From: Usnea hakonensis
Taxonomy: Eukaryota; Ascomycota; Lecanoromycetes; Lecanorales; Parmeliaceae
NCBI GenBank assembly: GCA_013423325.1
Contig: BLJB01000334.1
Location: forward strand, 1 to 16,655
Direction of reading: 5' to 3'
Length of the DNA stretch: 16,655 nucleotides
The position numbers and the translations under genes are program-made. Below, piece after piece: positions 1 to 9,177 of this stretch (its first letter is position 1; each line of letters begins with the position of its first letter). A model generated the notes under the pieces. That model was not told the origin of the DNA. It did not search any database and worked only from the letters and a program-made list of their open reading frames with translations.

Positions 1-75
1 CCTTAAGGGGCTGTCGCCTAAACCGTCGGCTATCGCATAGATCAACCTAACTAGACTTAGATCCACACCGTGACA
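1..75. other. Less mutated fragment, possible LTR end
   Basis: This edge piece keeps several CA and TG dinucleotides (for example in CGCATAGATCAACC and CCACACCGTGACA). The sequence just after it has almost none. It ends in ACACCGTGACA, and many fungal LTRs end in a CA-terminated motif of this kind. I infer it may be the 3' end of an LTR from an element lying mostly outside the window. No partner LTR or target duplication is visible, so this is only a suggestion. Confidence 0.25.
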
Positions 76-1096
76 ATAGTAGTAATATTACTCTATTTTA
101 TATATTCTATTTTCTTCTCCTTTTTAATAAAATTTTATAAATAATCTCTTAAGCGCTTAATATATTTATTAATATTAAGCTAGTCTTTAGATTTTCGCTT
201 TAATTATACTCCTTTTAATCGGCCTAATAGACTATAGCGAAATAGTATAGCTAGAGAGAAATTAGTACTTAATCTTTTACTAGTCTTATAAAATAAGCGA
301 TCTAGATTATTTCTATTTATATCTTCTATTTTAATATCTATATATATCCTTTTTTATTATAATAACGGCGCGATTAATATAGCGAGTAATAGAATAAACT
401 ATATAATTAAAAAAGGGTAAATATAAAATAGTAAATATAATTAGTAAAAATAGAGTCTAGAAAAAATAGAGTATATATTAAAAAAGATAAAAAATAGAGA
501 GTAATTTAACTATTTATCTATTTATATACTAATTTATAAATATTAAGAGCTAGTACTATAACTCTACTACTAATAGAAAATTTTATTTATAACTTAATTA
601 AAAAGGCGTATTACTAGAATAATAACTATATTTAACTATATTAATTTCGTAAATATATTTTAGAATATAGTATATAATTTATAGAGTATTCTCTAACTTT
701 TTATATAAAAAACGAATAATTATAATCTACTCTAATATATAATAATATAGTAGAGATTAAAATTTTAAAAGGTTCCCGCGCTAATTTTACTATAGTAGAC
801 TTTTACTCGATTTCTATACTTTATAAATAAATAATAATCCTCTATAAGACTACTTTTAATAAAGTATATTCTAATATCCTTAATAAAGTATATTCTAACT
901 CTAATAAAGTATATTCCTCTTTTAGAATAAAGTATAATTTATAGCGCTAATATAGCGTAAAAAATATTATAAGCCTTTAGCTTAATAATCTAATATTCTA
1001 GTTATAAAATAAATTACTATTTACTTTAAAGTATTAAGATTCTAAGCTAACTTTTCTAGCCGCGTTATATTTTAAAAATAATTAGAAGTCTTAGTT
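76..1096. other. RIP-saturated AT-rich flank, no recognisable gene
   Basis: About 1 kb of very AT-rich DNA, nearly free of CA and TG on both strands and with stops in every frame. I recognise no protein motif on either strand. It is the left part of the old target sequence into which the Gypsy element inserted, and it continues at 7783 on the other side of that element. The only structure I see is a short AT-rich tandem repeat at 858-936. Confidence 0.7.
858..936. repeat. Short tandem repeat, TAATAAAGTATATTC-like
   Basis: The motif TAATAAAGTATATTC occurs at about 858, 881 and 902, with a diverged copy (GAATAAAGTATA) near 925. Spacing is 21-24 bp, so the repeated core is separated by variable AT-rich spacers. 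It looks like a decayed minisatellite or an internal repeat of an old element. No function is suggested. Confidence 0.6.
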
Positions 1097-1101
1097 ATCC
1101 C
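1097..1101. repeat. Target-site duplication of Gypsy element, left copy
   Basis: ATCCC lies immediately before the left LTR and is repeated immediately after the right LTR at 7778-7782. Five base pairs is the usual target duplication length for Ty3/Gypsy integrases. The perfect match fixes the outer boundaries of the element. Confidence 0.85.
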
Positions 1102-1285
1102 TATTAGGACTACAACTAGACTAATATTAATAGTAGTATGTAACGAGGATTTAATTAATGAGGAGGTAAAATCTATATATAGGTATAAGAAAGATATATA
1201 GATAGAGAGGTACTAAGGCGCTAAACCCGAATAGGAAGAAGATTATATATCTCCTTTAGCCTTATAAGTAGTTATACTCGTAATA
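1102..1285 (-). repeat. 3' LTR of the Gypsy element (left in window)
   Basis: 184 bp, the same length as the LTR at 7594-7777. On the plus strand it starts TATTAG and ends CTCGTAATA. The other copy ends CTCGTAACA, so the original ends were probably TGTTA...TAACA, the canonical TG...CA form. The two copies differ by about 15 substitutions, all transitions, with no gap, as expected if RIP rather than ordinary mutation made the differences. Confidence 0.9.
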
Positions 1286-1300
1286 TTACCTCCCTCCCTT
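1286..1300 (-). promoter_or_regulatory. Polypurine tract of the Gypsy element
   Basis: On the minus strand this reads AAGGGAGGGAGGTAA, directly next to the LTR at 1102-1285. A purine run abutting the 3' LTR is where plus-strand DNA synthesis is primed in LTR retroelements. Its position confirms that the element is read right to left. It is unusually GC-rich for this region because it offers few CpA sites to mutate. Confidence 0.75.
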
Positions 1301-1863
1301 AGAAGGTATATTCGTATACCTTAAAAAACGATATTTATTATATATAAGATAATATACTATTCTAGGGCCTTCGATATAAAGCTATTTAGTTATAGATTAG
1401 TAAAATAGTTAAAAGAAAAGGTATTTAGATATAGAATAATAATTTAATATTTAATTTAGGAGTAGAGATAAAATTATTAAATAAAGGTCTTCTATTAGTT
1501 AAATACTATTAAGCCGAATTAAGTTAAATCTAATCTTAATTACGGAGCCTAATTTATAAACTTTCTCTAAAGAAATAAGATTAAATATCGGAAGGTAACT
1601 TTAATATAGATTACTATTAATAATAGTAATACTCTAGAAGTAATACTAAATAGTATCGAAGAGTATTTAGATATATATTAATAATAGGAGTATACGTAGT
1701 AGGCCTTATTTAATATAAATATTAAAAAGTTATAGCCTTTAGTAGATTCTTCTCCGGCTATAATTTACTAAAAAGGATCTATATAACTCGAATTTATAAA
1801 AGTAGTCAAATAGTATAATATCCGAAATATTACTAAATTAAAACTACTTTAGTAGAGCTAACG
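1301..1863 (-). other. 3' region of the Gypsy element between pol and polypurine tract
   Basis: About 560 bp lie between the last recognisable chromodomain codons and the polypurine tract. I find no family-specific protein motif on either strand. It may be 3' untranslated sequence, or an additional coding segment too altered to recognise. Stops occur in all frames. Confidence 0.45.
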
Positions 1864-4800
1864 TTAATAAGGGGCCTTTAGATATTATTTATAGAACTTT
1901 TAGATTATATTTTTAGTATTATTAAACTCGCTACTATCTATATAGTACTATTTATCGTCTTTTAGGATATCCGTCTATTTAACCTTATACTATAAACGGC
2001 TATAGTAATAGTAGGAGTCTAATATATTATTTATATTCTACTTATTACCCTCTAGTAAGACCTTCGGCTTTAGTAGAGATCTTTACTATCTCGAAAAAGG
2101 ATTATTAGGGTACTTCTAAAGGTACTATAAATAGAATATATTATAAATTCGCTATATATAAGAAAGATCTAGATAGTAGATAATACTAACTTATTAGATA
2201 ATCTTATAGGGATCTAGTTATTTATTTTCTAGATTCTTATAGGGCCTCGTTATCTTAATATATTTAGAAGATAGCTATACTCTATTATTAATATTAAATA
2301 AGACTTTCTTATAATATTTATTTACTTATCTTTCTATCGCGATTTAGGAGGCCTCTAAGTATTTTCTATTATATTCTAGAATTTCTTCTATTCTCTTAGT
2401 AATATTCTTAATCTTTAAGGATTATAGCCTCTCCCTTATAATCTTATAGTCTATTATATTAAGATTAAAACTTATATATAGATTAAATCCTTTATTTATA
2501 AAGAAAGGCGTAAGTAAGGTAAAAGAGGCTATATTATTATTATTAATAAATTCTACTATAGAAACCTACTTAATCTAATTATTTTATATATAATTATAAA
2601 AGGTCTAAAGGCCTTTTTTAATATTCTAATTTACTCTCTTAATCTATCTATCTATCTAAAGATAGTAGGTAGTTAAGAGATTAACTTAAATTCTAAATCT
2701 TTTATATAGACTCTTTTATAAGATAGATACGAACTATAGTTCTCTATTAAATATAATAGAGCTTAGAAGTCTATAGAGGCGGTAAAGATTCTATAGAAGG
2801 ATTTATATTAAGAATTTAATTAAGATCCTATTATTACTCTAAAAGTATAGTATATAATATCTCTCTTTTATAAGGCGATAAATAAAAGTATATATAGTAT
2901 TAAAACCTTCTAAAAGAGGGAGGCTAATAATAAAATCTATAGATATATCTTATTAACGGGCTTATAAGATTAATAAAAATACTAGTAATCTATTTATTTT
3001 ACTTCGAAACGATTTACTATATTAATAGTTATAATAATTAGCGATATATTACCTAATTATTACTATATAGCTAGGCTAATAGTAGTATTATTATAGAAGA
3101 TCTACTATTCGTCTTATTCTAAGATAGCTACTTAAAGATTAATTATAGATCTTATTAAGTACTAAAGTATAGAGGGAGTCTAGAACCTATAATAAGCCTC
3201 TTTTAAATAGAGCTCTATCTACTACTCGATATTATTCGAGTTTAATACTATATAGCTTATAAGTACTATTAGTAACTACGTCCTTATACTCTTAATATCC
3301 GAAGTCGTCTTTATTAGTTTAGTAAACGTATTTAAATAAGCCCGCTTCCTCTTCTATAACGCGGATATTAATACAATCTAGTATTAGAATTATCTAATAT
3401 TATTAATATACCCTCTTATCCTCCTAATTTATAGGGCGAGCGTTTACTATTCTAATAAGAGTATCTACCTTTAAATTACTTTTATCTATACGGAAAATTA
3501 TTTAGAAGTTAAATTTAAATAGGATATTTAAATAATAAGTCTAATAGCGAATAAGCTCCTTATTTTCTATAAAGATCTTTAGAGCCTAGTAATCTATAAA
3601 GACCTAAACGGGTAAATTAGTATACTCGAGTTTAAGGCGCTAATATTTAAAATATTTTATAATTACTAATAACTCTTTATTATAGATATAATAGTTATAT
3701 TTTATAAAGACTATAGTCTTACTATAGAAAACTATCGAATAGAAGATACTCTTATTATTATACTAAGATAGGATTCTACTTATAATAAAATTAAAAGTAT
3801 TAATCTTAAATATAATCTATCTTTTTAAATTAAAGTACTTTAATATTAAGATATTAATAACTTATTTTTTAAAACTTTTAAAGGCTTCTAAGTAAGCCTT
3901 ATTCTATACGAATAGGATATCCTTTTTAATAAGTTATATTAAGAGCTTTACTAGCTTTAAGAACTTATAAATAAAATATCTATAAAAGTTAGTAAATTTA
4001 ATAAAGCCTTATACCTTTTTTAGATTTATAGGAGAAGGCTATTTAATAATAACTTCTATCTTTTTAAAATCTATTCGGAGTCTTTCGCCTAATATAATAA
4101 TATCTAGAAAAACTATCTTTTCTATATTAAATTTATACTTCTTAATATCTATTTATAGGCTAGTATCTTAGAAGCGAGAGAGTACTTTTTAAATATAGTC
4201 TTAATACTCCTTTCTTAATTTACTATAGATAAAGATATTATTAAAATAAGCTTAATAGAAATTATTAAAATTTTTTTATAATATCTTATTAATATATTAC
4301 TAGAAAGAGCTTAGTCTATTAATTAATCTAAATAGAAGGACTTTATATTTATATAATTCTAAAACTATTATAAAGGTAGTTAAATCTTTACTTTTAGAAT
4401 CTATTCTAAACTTATTAAATACTATAATAATATCTAAACGAGTAAGATATTTATAATCTATAATCTTTCTAATAACCTCCTCTATAAGAGGGAGAGGATA
4501 TTAATTATATTTAATAAAGATATTTAGCTTTTAGTAATTTATATAGAATTATAAATTATTATTAGATTTTAATATAAAGAGGATTAATAACGCGTAAAAA
4601 GTCTAGCTAAATATAATAAATCCTTTAAAGAGGTTTTTAGTAAGGTACTTTTTAACTCGCTATATTTTATATAGAAATATATAATATACTCTATTTTATA
4701 GGGGCTTTATATTAGAAATAAGCTTAATCTTATAATTATAGAACTAGTAAAAAGGAAGTTTATTAGTTTAAATATAATTAAAGATATTTTAAAAGTTCTA

Positions 4801-5650
4801 ATACTTAGAAAAAAGCTTTTTCTAAATTATTTTAAAATCTACTTTAGGCGCTTTTATAATATTTACTTTTAAAGTATCTAGGCGGTCCTTCTAATTAACT
4901 AGGATAAGAGCGTTAACGTCTTCTATAGATATAATAAATAACTATATCTTTTTAGCTCTTATCTAATAAGCGAGAAGACTAAAGATATTTATATTAATAT
5001 TATATATAATAAAGAACTTTTTTTTAGTTAATAATTATTCCCTCTAGAGGATCTTAGGGGTAAATAGTATAAATAAGATTTTAGTAATTCGCGCTTCTAG
5101 ACTAGTTTTATTATTAATAGAAAATACTATTAAATTAGACTATATATTAAGTAAGACTCTATATTAGTTTATCTAGGGCTTATTAAAAATAATAGTATAC
5201 TATTCTAAATTAATAATAAGTATAGGGATAGTTAGTTCTTTATAGCTATTAAATTCGAGGTTAGATAAAAGTAGGTAAATAATAGAAGTTTTTAATATAT
5301 TATTATTATACTTATATACTTATCGAGACTTAGAAAGAGATATAGGTAAGATTCTAAATATAATATATATAGCCGAAATTATTCTTTTATTAATAAAGTA
5401 GTATTCTATAGTACTAATATTAATTAGGAGAGGTACTTAATATCTTTTTCTTTAACTATATAGTACCCCTAGTACTATAAAGGGCTTTTCGAAAAATAGA
5501 GAAAACTCGAGTATAATCTAAAATAAGAGTATAAGGCTATTTTTATTATTCTTAAGATAATATTCTACTCCTATAATACCTTCTATCAAGTTTTTAATAG
5601 AGAATAATCTTTTTCCGATCTTTCCGAATTCTTATAATAGTCCGAATTAG
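1864..5650 (-). pseudogene. pol: RIP-inactivated pol polyprotein (PR-RT-RH-IN-chromodomain)
   Basis: One coherent frame, interrupted by many TAG/TAA codons, covers the Pol polyprotein that copies and integrates the element. The protease site near 5421 reads LINIST, so its Asp is now Asn. Reverse transcriptase runs from about 4640 to 3960, with KGFI, YPLPLIEEVI, KVLLFRLINRLSSF and FNNIFIYS. The last is the YLDD box with both Asp codons changed to Asn (4237-4242). RNase H follows at about 3890-3440. Integrase has a degraded HHCC finger near 3150-3010 and a core containing DISIDFI; its first Asp (2935-2937) survives, the second (2746-2748) is Asn and the Glu (2638-2640) is Lys. A chromodomain ends the protein. 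Pol lies in the -1 frame relative to gag. The 3' end is the last plausible stop and the 5' edge is approximate. Confidence 0.88.
1868..2052 (-). other. Chromodomain at the C-terminus of pol
   Basis: The pol frame reads EGNK, stop, NINNILDS, then YYYYSRL, stop, YKVK, stop, TDILKDDK, ending with EFNNTKNII. This matches the chromodomain pattern (an acidic start, a V/I-x-x-ILD core, a YxVKWxG strand, then a C-terminal helix), with Trp codons turned into stops. In chromoviruses this domain binds methylated histone H3 lysine 9 and steers integration into heterochromatin. That agrees with the RIP-rich surroundings, although the target predates this copy. Confidence 0.8.
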
Positions 5651-5660
5651 GAGTCCTATC
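5586..5660 (-). other. gag/pol overlap, -1 frame relation
   Basis: Gag-frame codons run to a TGA at 5586-5588, one of the few TGA stops in the element and therefore probably original. The pol frame, already readable here (GKIGKRLFSIKNLIEG), is shifted by -1. This suggests that pol was made by -1 ribosomal frameshifting, as in many retroelements. A candidate slip point is GGAAAAA near 5609-5616, but it is not a perfect XXXYYYZ heptamer and RIP may have altered it. A decay indel is the alternative. Confidence 0.4.
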
Positions 5661-7022
5661 TATTAAGATCTTATAAATCTAAAAGTCTTATTTATACGAG
5701 TTTAGATTATAGAAGCGAGCCTAATTATCGGGGTAATTATTTATATAATATCTAGATTTATAATATTTAAAGTAATTATCTTCGGCTATATCCTTTAATT
5801 AGATAATATTACTAGATAAAGTCTATCTTATTAGACTATATATAGATTTAAAAGCCGTCTTTAATAGGGTAAAAGTAAATACTACTCTCTTTATACTTCT
5901 AAATTAATCTTTCTATAATAAGACTTTATTACGATTTTCTTATATAATTCTCTATAAATTATCTAGCTTTATTATATACCTCTTAGCTTTTTTAAGAGTA
6001 GTAAACTCAAATTACTAGTTATTCTATAAGATCTAGAGCCAGATTACTATCTTATTATATAACTCCTCGATAAAAAGATCTTCGTTATACTTTAGATAAA
6101 AAGAGAGTCTTCTAAAGTTCGAGTAAAAATTAGTAAATTATATAGCCCCTATTTATAGTACTATAAACTATTTTCGGTAGTTCTATTTATAATCCGAGTT
6201 TTCGAATATAGTAGCGAGTTTATTTATAATATTCTATATAATAAAGAAAGGGTTATTAGCGTTAACCTCTTATTTAGAGTAGATCTACTTTATAGCCTTT
6301 CCTCTAAGACGGGAGAGTACGTATCTAATATAACTCTTATTATTATTCTAATAGTCCTTATTTATCTTTAGTTTAATTATTATCTTACTCTTCTAATCCT
6401 CTTAGAAAGGGTCGACTTTATTAGTAAATAAAGAAGGATCCGGATACTTTTAAAAGTACTTAATAGTAATTATAAAAGATAACTTTATATTATCTCGAGT
6501 ATTTCGAAATTATTCTAATTTAGAATTTATAGATACTAGGTCCTCTTATATATCTATTAATTATTATATAGCGAGTTATTATTTTATAGTCTTCTTTTCT
6601 AATAACTAGAAGGCTTAAATACCTATATCTCTCTCTTAATAGATCTAATTTAGTATAGTTAGAAACTTCTCTAGGTTCTCCCTAGCCTACTATATAAGTT
6701 TATTTATAGATAAGATATTCTAGGGGGTAACTATATTAAGATTTTCTATTTAGAGTATTAATATCTTCCTAGATACCCCTTTTAGTTATTATAGATAATT
6801 AATAAGATTAGAATAACGAGAAGTATCTAAAGGCCTTAGAGTATTAAGTTCATTTAAAGGTATTTTAGAGACCTCTTAGAATATATTATAGCGAGTTCTA
6901 TTCTTATTTTCCGATACGAGTTTATCCCTTAGAATATCGTTAAGGCGTTTATCTTTATTATTAAAAAAAGATATATTTTACAATTCTTTATACTTATCTA
7001 ATCGGGTAATTAGTAGAGCTAT
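5586..7022 (-). pseudogene. gag: RIP-inactivated gag (capsid and zinc knuckle)
   Basis: About 479 codons in a single frame with many in-frame stops. Gag forms the particle and packages the RNA. The N-terminal part looks helical (NKLI..ARENLEKFLTILN). A capsid-like core follows near 6420-5990 (KSYIRYVLSRLRGKAIK and FTNFYSNFRRLSFYLKYNED), matching Gag of fungal Gypsy elements. Near 5735-5777 a CCHC knuckle is destroyed: NYFKYYKSRYYINNYPDN has Tyr in all three Cys positions and at the His. No ATG remains. I infer the start at an ATA at 7020-7022, a RIP-altered ATG giving xALLITRLDKYKEL, because an in-frame TAA precedes it and a TGA lies at 7041-7043. The gene ends at TGA 5586-5588. Confidence 0.8.
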
Positions 7023-7593
7023 TTAATAATTTAATAAATATCAGAAAGATTTTAGAAAAAAGAAAAAAAAGGTAATAGAGAAATAATTTTATTCTTCTAA
7101 ATTTATAGTAGAAAATATAACTAATTATTAAAAGATAGTTAACTCTTTTCTAAATTAGATATTAAGAAAGTAAAATTTTCTCCTTTTAATATATTAAATA
7201 CGAGGTTTTTATATAACTATTTATTAATCGATTTAGTTAATTCGAAGTATTTAAATATTTTAAAAATATATATTAAGAAAGGCGTTACTCCGCCTATAAA
7301 GTTATTATATTATTATTAAATAATTTAATTAGTCGTAGTTATATCTTCTCGAGGCGATTTCTTTTTTATTATTAATAATATAACTTTTTATCGAATACTC
7401 TTTCTATCTAGTAGTACTATATTATTTAGGCGTACTAATAATACTCCGTATTATTTAGAATATATCTAGTATATTATTACTAGGCCGTTAATCTATAAAT
7501 ACCCCCTCTTAGGTTCTTTTAGCTCGTCTAAAGCCTCGAGCGGAATAGTAATAGAATTATTAATATCATATAATTAACGGATTAATTAAATAA
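7023..7593 (-). other. 5' leader of the Gypsy element
   Basis: About 570 bp between the 5' LTR and the inferred gag start. It should contain the tRNA primer-binding site just inside the LTR (7575-7593). The sequence there is heavily mutated and I could not match it to a tRNA 3' end. Frames are closed and no protein motif was recognised. Confidence 0.5.
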
Positions 7594-7777
7594 TATTAGA
7601 ACTATAACTAGACCAATATTAATAATAGTATATAACGAGGATTTAATTAATAAGGAGGTAAAATCTATATATAGGTATAAGAAAGATATATAGGTAGAGA
7701 GATACTAAGGCGCTAAACTCGAATAGGAAGAAGATTACGTGTCTCCTTTAGCCCTATAAGTAGTTACACTCGTAACA
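7594..7777 (-). repeat. 5' LTR of the Gypsy element (right in window)
   Basis: 184 bp, aligned end to end with the LTR at 1102-1285. Read on the minus strand it begins TGTTACGAG, so the canonical TG end is intact in this copy. The outer 45 bp (around 7735-7777) keep TG and CA pairs that the other LTR has lost, for example ACGTGTC against ATATATC. The LTR would hold the promoter and the polyadenylation signals, but I cannot point to specific elements in such AT-rich DNA. Confidence 0.9.
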
Positions 7778-7782
7778 ATCCC
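7778..7782. repeat. Target-site duplication of Gypsy element, right copy
   Basis: ATCCC directly follows the right LTR and matches 1097-1101. The sequence beyond it is the continuation of the left flank. Confidence 0.85.
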
Positions 7783-7933
7783 TACTATAAATTTAAGTCT
7801 AATAGTAAATTATTCTAGTAATTATTTTAATAGTTATTTAATTAATAGTTATAGCTATTATTTTAAAAGAAATTTATTACTATTAAAAAATAATAAATTT
7901 ATTACTACTAAAAATTAGATTTATAAAGTTAAT

Positions 7934-8170
7934 ATACGAAATTATATATAATCTATAAGATAAGAATAATCTCTATTTAGTAAAAAAAATTTAATTAGTA
8001 ACTTTAAAGATACTCTAGAAAATAATAGAGTCTTTTATAATTAATATTCTATAGAGTAAGTCTTCTATATTATTCTTATTTATTTTATATATCTAAAAGA
8101 ATCTTTAGATACTAATTTATTAATTATTTACGCGAAGCGTATTACTTTAATAAAGAAAGATCTAGATCTA
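7934..8170 (+). pseudogene. Histone H3-like core remnant, RIP-degraded
   Basis: One plus-strand frame with several TAA/TAG codons resembles the histone-fold core of H3 or of an H3 variant. It begins IRNYI, stop, S, like the alpha-N helix motif IRRYQKS. A Leu-Ile pair and a Phe then sit at the same distances as H3 L70/V71 and F84. The clearest part is DTNLLIIYAKRIT at 8108-8146 followed by KKDLDL, against H3 DTNLCAIHAKRVT...KDIQL. The His-to-Tyr, Val-to-Ile and Met-to-Ile differences are what RIP would produce. The segment is about three residues longer than H3 over the same span, the N-terminal tail is not recognisable, and the C-terminal RRIRG is not preserved. I infer an H3-family sequence, perhaps a variant, that was multicopy. 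A chance match in AT-rich DNA is possible but unlikely for the AKR block. Confidence 0.5.
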
Positions 8171-8383
8171 TATATATATTTAATTTATTTATTTAGTACT
8201 ATTTTAAGCGCTATAATTACTATATTTATACTTTAATATAGACTATCGCCTTTATCCTCTCTATTATCTCTATTATCTCTAAAGCCTCTAAAGTTACTCC
8301 GCTCTAATAGAAGTATCTAACTACTTAATATTAACTAGTATTACCCCTAAGATACCCCTATATTAATAGATCTAATAATTATA

Positions 8384-8625
8384 CTAGTAATAGATAGAAA
8401 TATAGTAGTAAATAGAAATATACTAGATCTATTAATAGATAGAATAGTAGATAGAAATATAGAAGTAGATAGAAATATAGTAATAAAGAGAAATATAATA
8501 ATAGAGAAAAATATAGTAGTAAATAAAAATATAATAATAGAGGAAAATATAGTAATAGATAGAAGTATAGTAATAGAGAAAAATATAGTAATAGATAGAA
8601 ATATAATAATAAATAAAAGTATAAT
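8384..8625. repeat. 18-bp minisatellite, about 13 units
   Basis: Diverged tandem copies of an 18-bp unit, AGTAATAGATAGAAATAT, with variants such as AGTAATAAAGAGAAATAT and AATAATAGAGAAAAATAT. One disturbed unit lies near 8420-8445. Length is otherwise kept at 18, so one frame reads as a hexapeptide repeat, S/N-N/S-R/K-x-K-Y, with the fourth position often a stop that could be a RIP-altered Gln or Trp. It may be a former repetitive protein tail or simply noncoding satellite. It is not in the frame of the H3-like remnant upstream. Confidence 0.75.
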
Positions 8626-8700
8626 AAATCTATTAATTAATAGATTATAGTAGATAAATATTATATAATTTAAAGATCTTACTAATAGCTAGAATAATAA

Positions 8701-8752
8701 CTAGAACTCTAATATCGTAAAGATTTCTAGAACTCTAGTATCGTAAAGATTT
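8701..8752. repeat. 26-bp tandem duplication
   Basis: Two adjacent 26-bp copies, 8701-8726 and 8727-8752, read CTAGAACTCTA(A/G)TATCG followed by TAAAGATTT. They differ at one position, an A/G transition. It looks like a recent local duplication relative to the surrounding decay. Confidence 0.8.
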
Positions 8753-8925
8753 TCTAATATAATTTTATTAAGATTATATCTTAAAACGTAATAGCTAGAA
8801 TAATAATTAGAATCTAGTTTTAAAATATATTCTATTTATTTTAAAAAGTCTAAATAATTTTAAAGTCCTTTTTTAATAATATTATCTATTTTATATAATA
8901 GATAATAAGCTAGACTATTAAAAAT

Positions 8926-8938
8926 AAAATAATTAGTT
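8926..8938. repeat. Target-site duplication of LINE A, left copy
   Basis: AAAATAATTAGTT sits directly against the short-repeat tail of LINE A and matches 13938-13950 exactly. A 13-bp duplication suits target-primed reverse transcription by a LINE. The duplicated bases are already CA/TG-free, in keeping with insertion into sequence already AT-rich. Confidence 0.85.
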
Positions 8939-9177
8939 TGGATTGGATTGGAATTCATACTCGTGTCTATCTAACTATATGAAAGATAATTACGGGAAGC
9001 TCTATGGCAATGATATAAGGGAAACCTTTGTAGTATTACTACTACCAGGGTAAAAAACCTTACCGTACTCCTACTTATCTCTACTGTTTTGAGTCTGTAT
9101 ACCACCTTCGACTACTGTCGCTCGGTATCTCCTACGCTCGTATTCCTCTACCCCCTTTGTATTAACGCTAGCGTCCC
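8939..9177 (-). other. 3' UTR and (TCCAA)n tail of LINE A
   Basis: On the minus strand the element ends in ATTCCAATCCAATCCAA, a short simple repeat instead of poly(A). Simple-repeat tails are common in the I/Tad group of LINEs. The 3' UTR shares blocks with the 3' end of LINE B (plus strand CGTGTCTA.CTAA and TAATTACGGGA), which is probably the region recognised by the reverse transcriptase. Confidence 0.75.

Larger units (their letters stand above)
1102..7777 (-). mobile_element. Complete but dead Ty3/Gypsy chromovirus LTR retrotransposon
   Basis: A 6.7-kb element bounded by two 184-bp LTRs and a 5-bp ATCCC duplication. It is read on the minus strand, so its 5' LTR is at 7594-7777. Going down in coordinates the order is leader, gag with one zinc knuckle, protease, reverse transcriptase, RNase H, integrase, chromodomain, 3' noncoding region, polypurine tract and 3' LTR. 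RT before integrase defines Ty3/Gypsy, and the C-terminal chromodomain places it with chromoviruses, whose integrases target heterochromatin. RIP has riddled the whole interior with stops; in 4201-4500 I count no CA and no TG. It is structurally complete but cannot encode its proteins. Confidence 0.93.
7783..8925. other. RIP-saturated old sequence between the Gypsy element and LINE A
   Basis: AT-rich, nearly free of CA and TG on both strands, closed in all frames. It holds the H3-like remnant at 7934-8170, an 18-bp minisatellite at 8384-8625 and a 26-bp tandem pair at 8701-8752. It was contiguous with 76-1101 on the left and 13951-14877 on the right before the two insertions. Because RIP needs duplicated DNA, this sequence was probably itself a repeat. 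Confidence 0.7.

Noticed and set aside
6235..6265. Apparent frameshift within gag
   Set aside because: A recount of the G run gives three bases, not four. The gag codons on both sides are then in the same frame.
7575..7593. tRNA primer-binding site of the Gypsy element
   Set aside because: The position is right, but the mutated sequence could not be matched to any tRNA 3' end by eye.
8220..8300. CRISPR-like or short regular repeats (CTCTATTATCTCTATTATCTCT)
   Set aside because: These are simple AT/CT-rich microrepeats without spacers. The genome is fungal and no CRISPR array is expected or seen.
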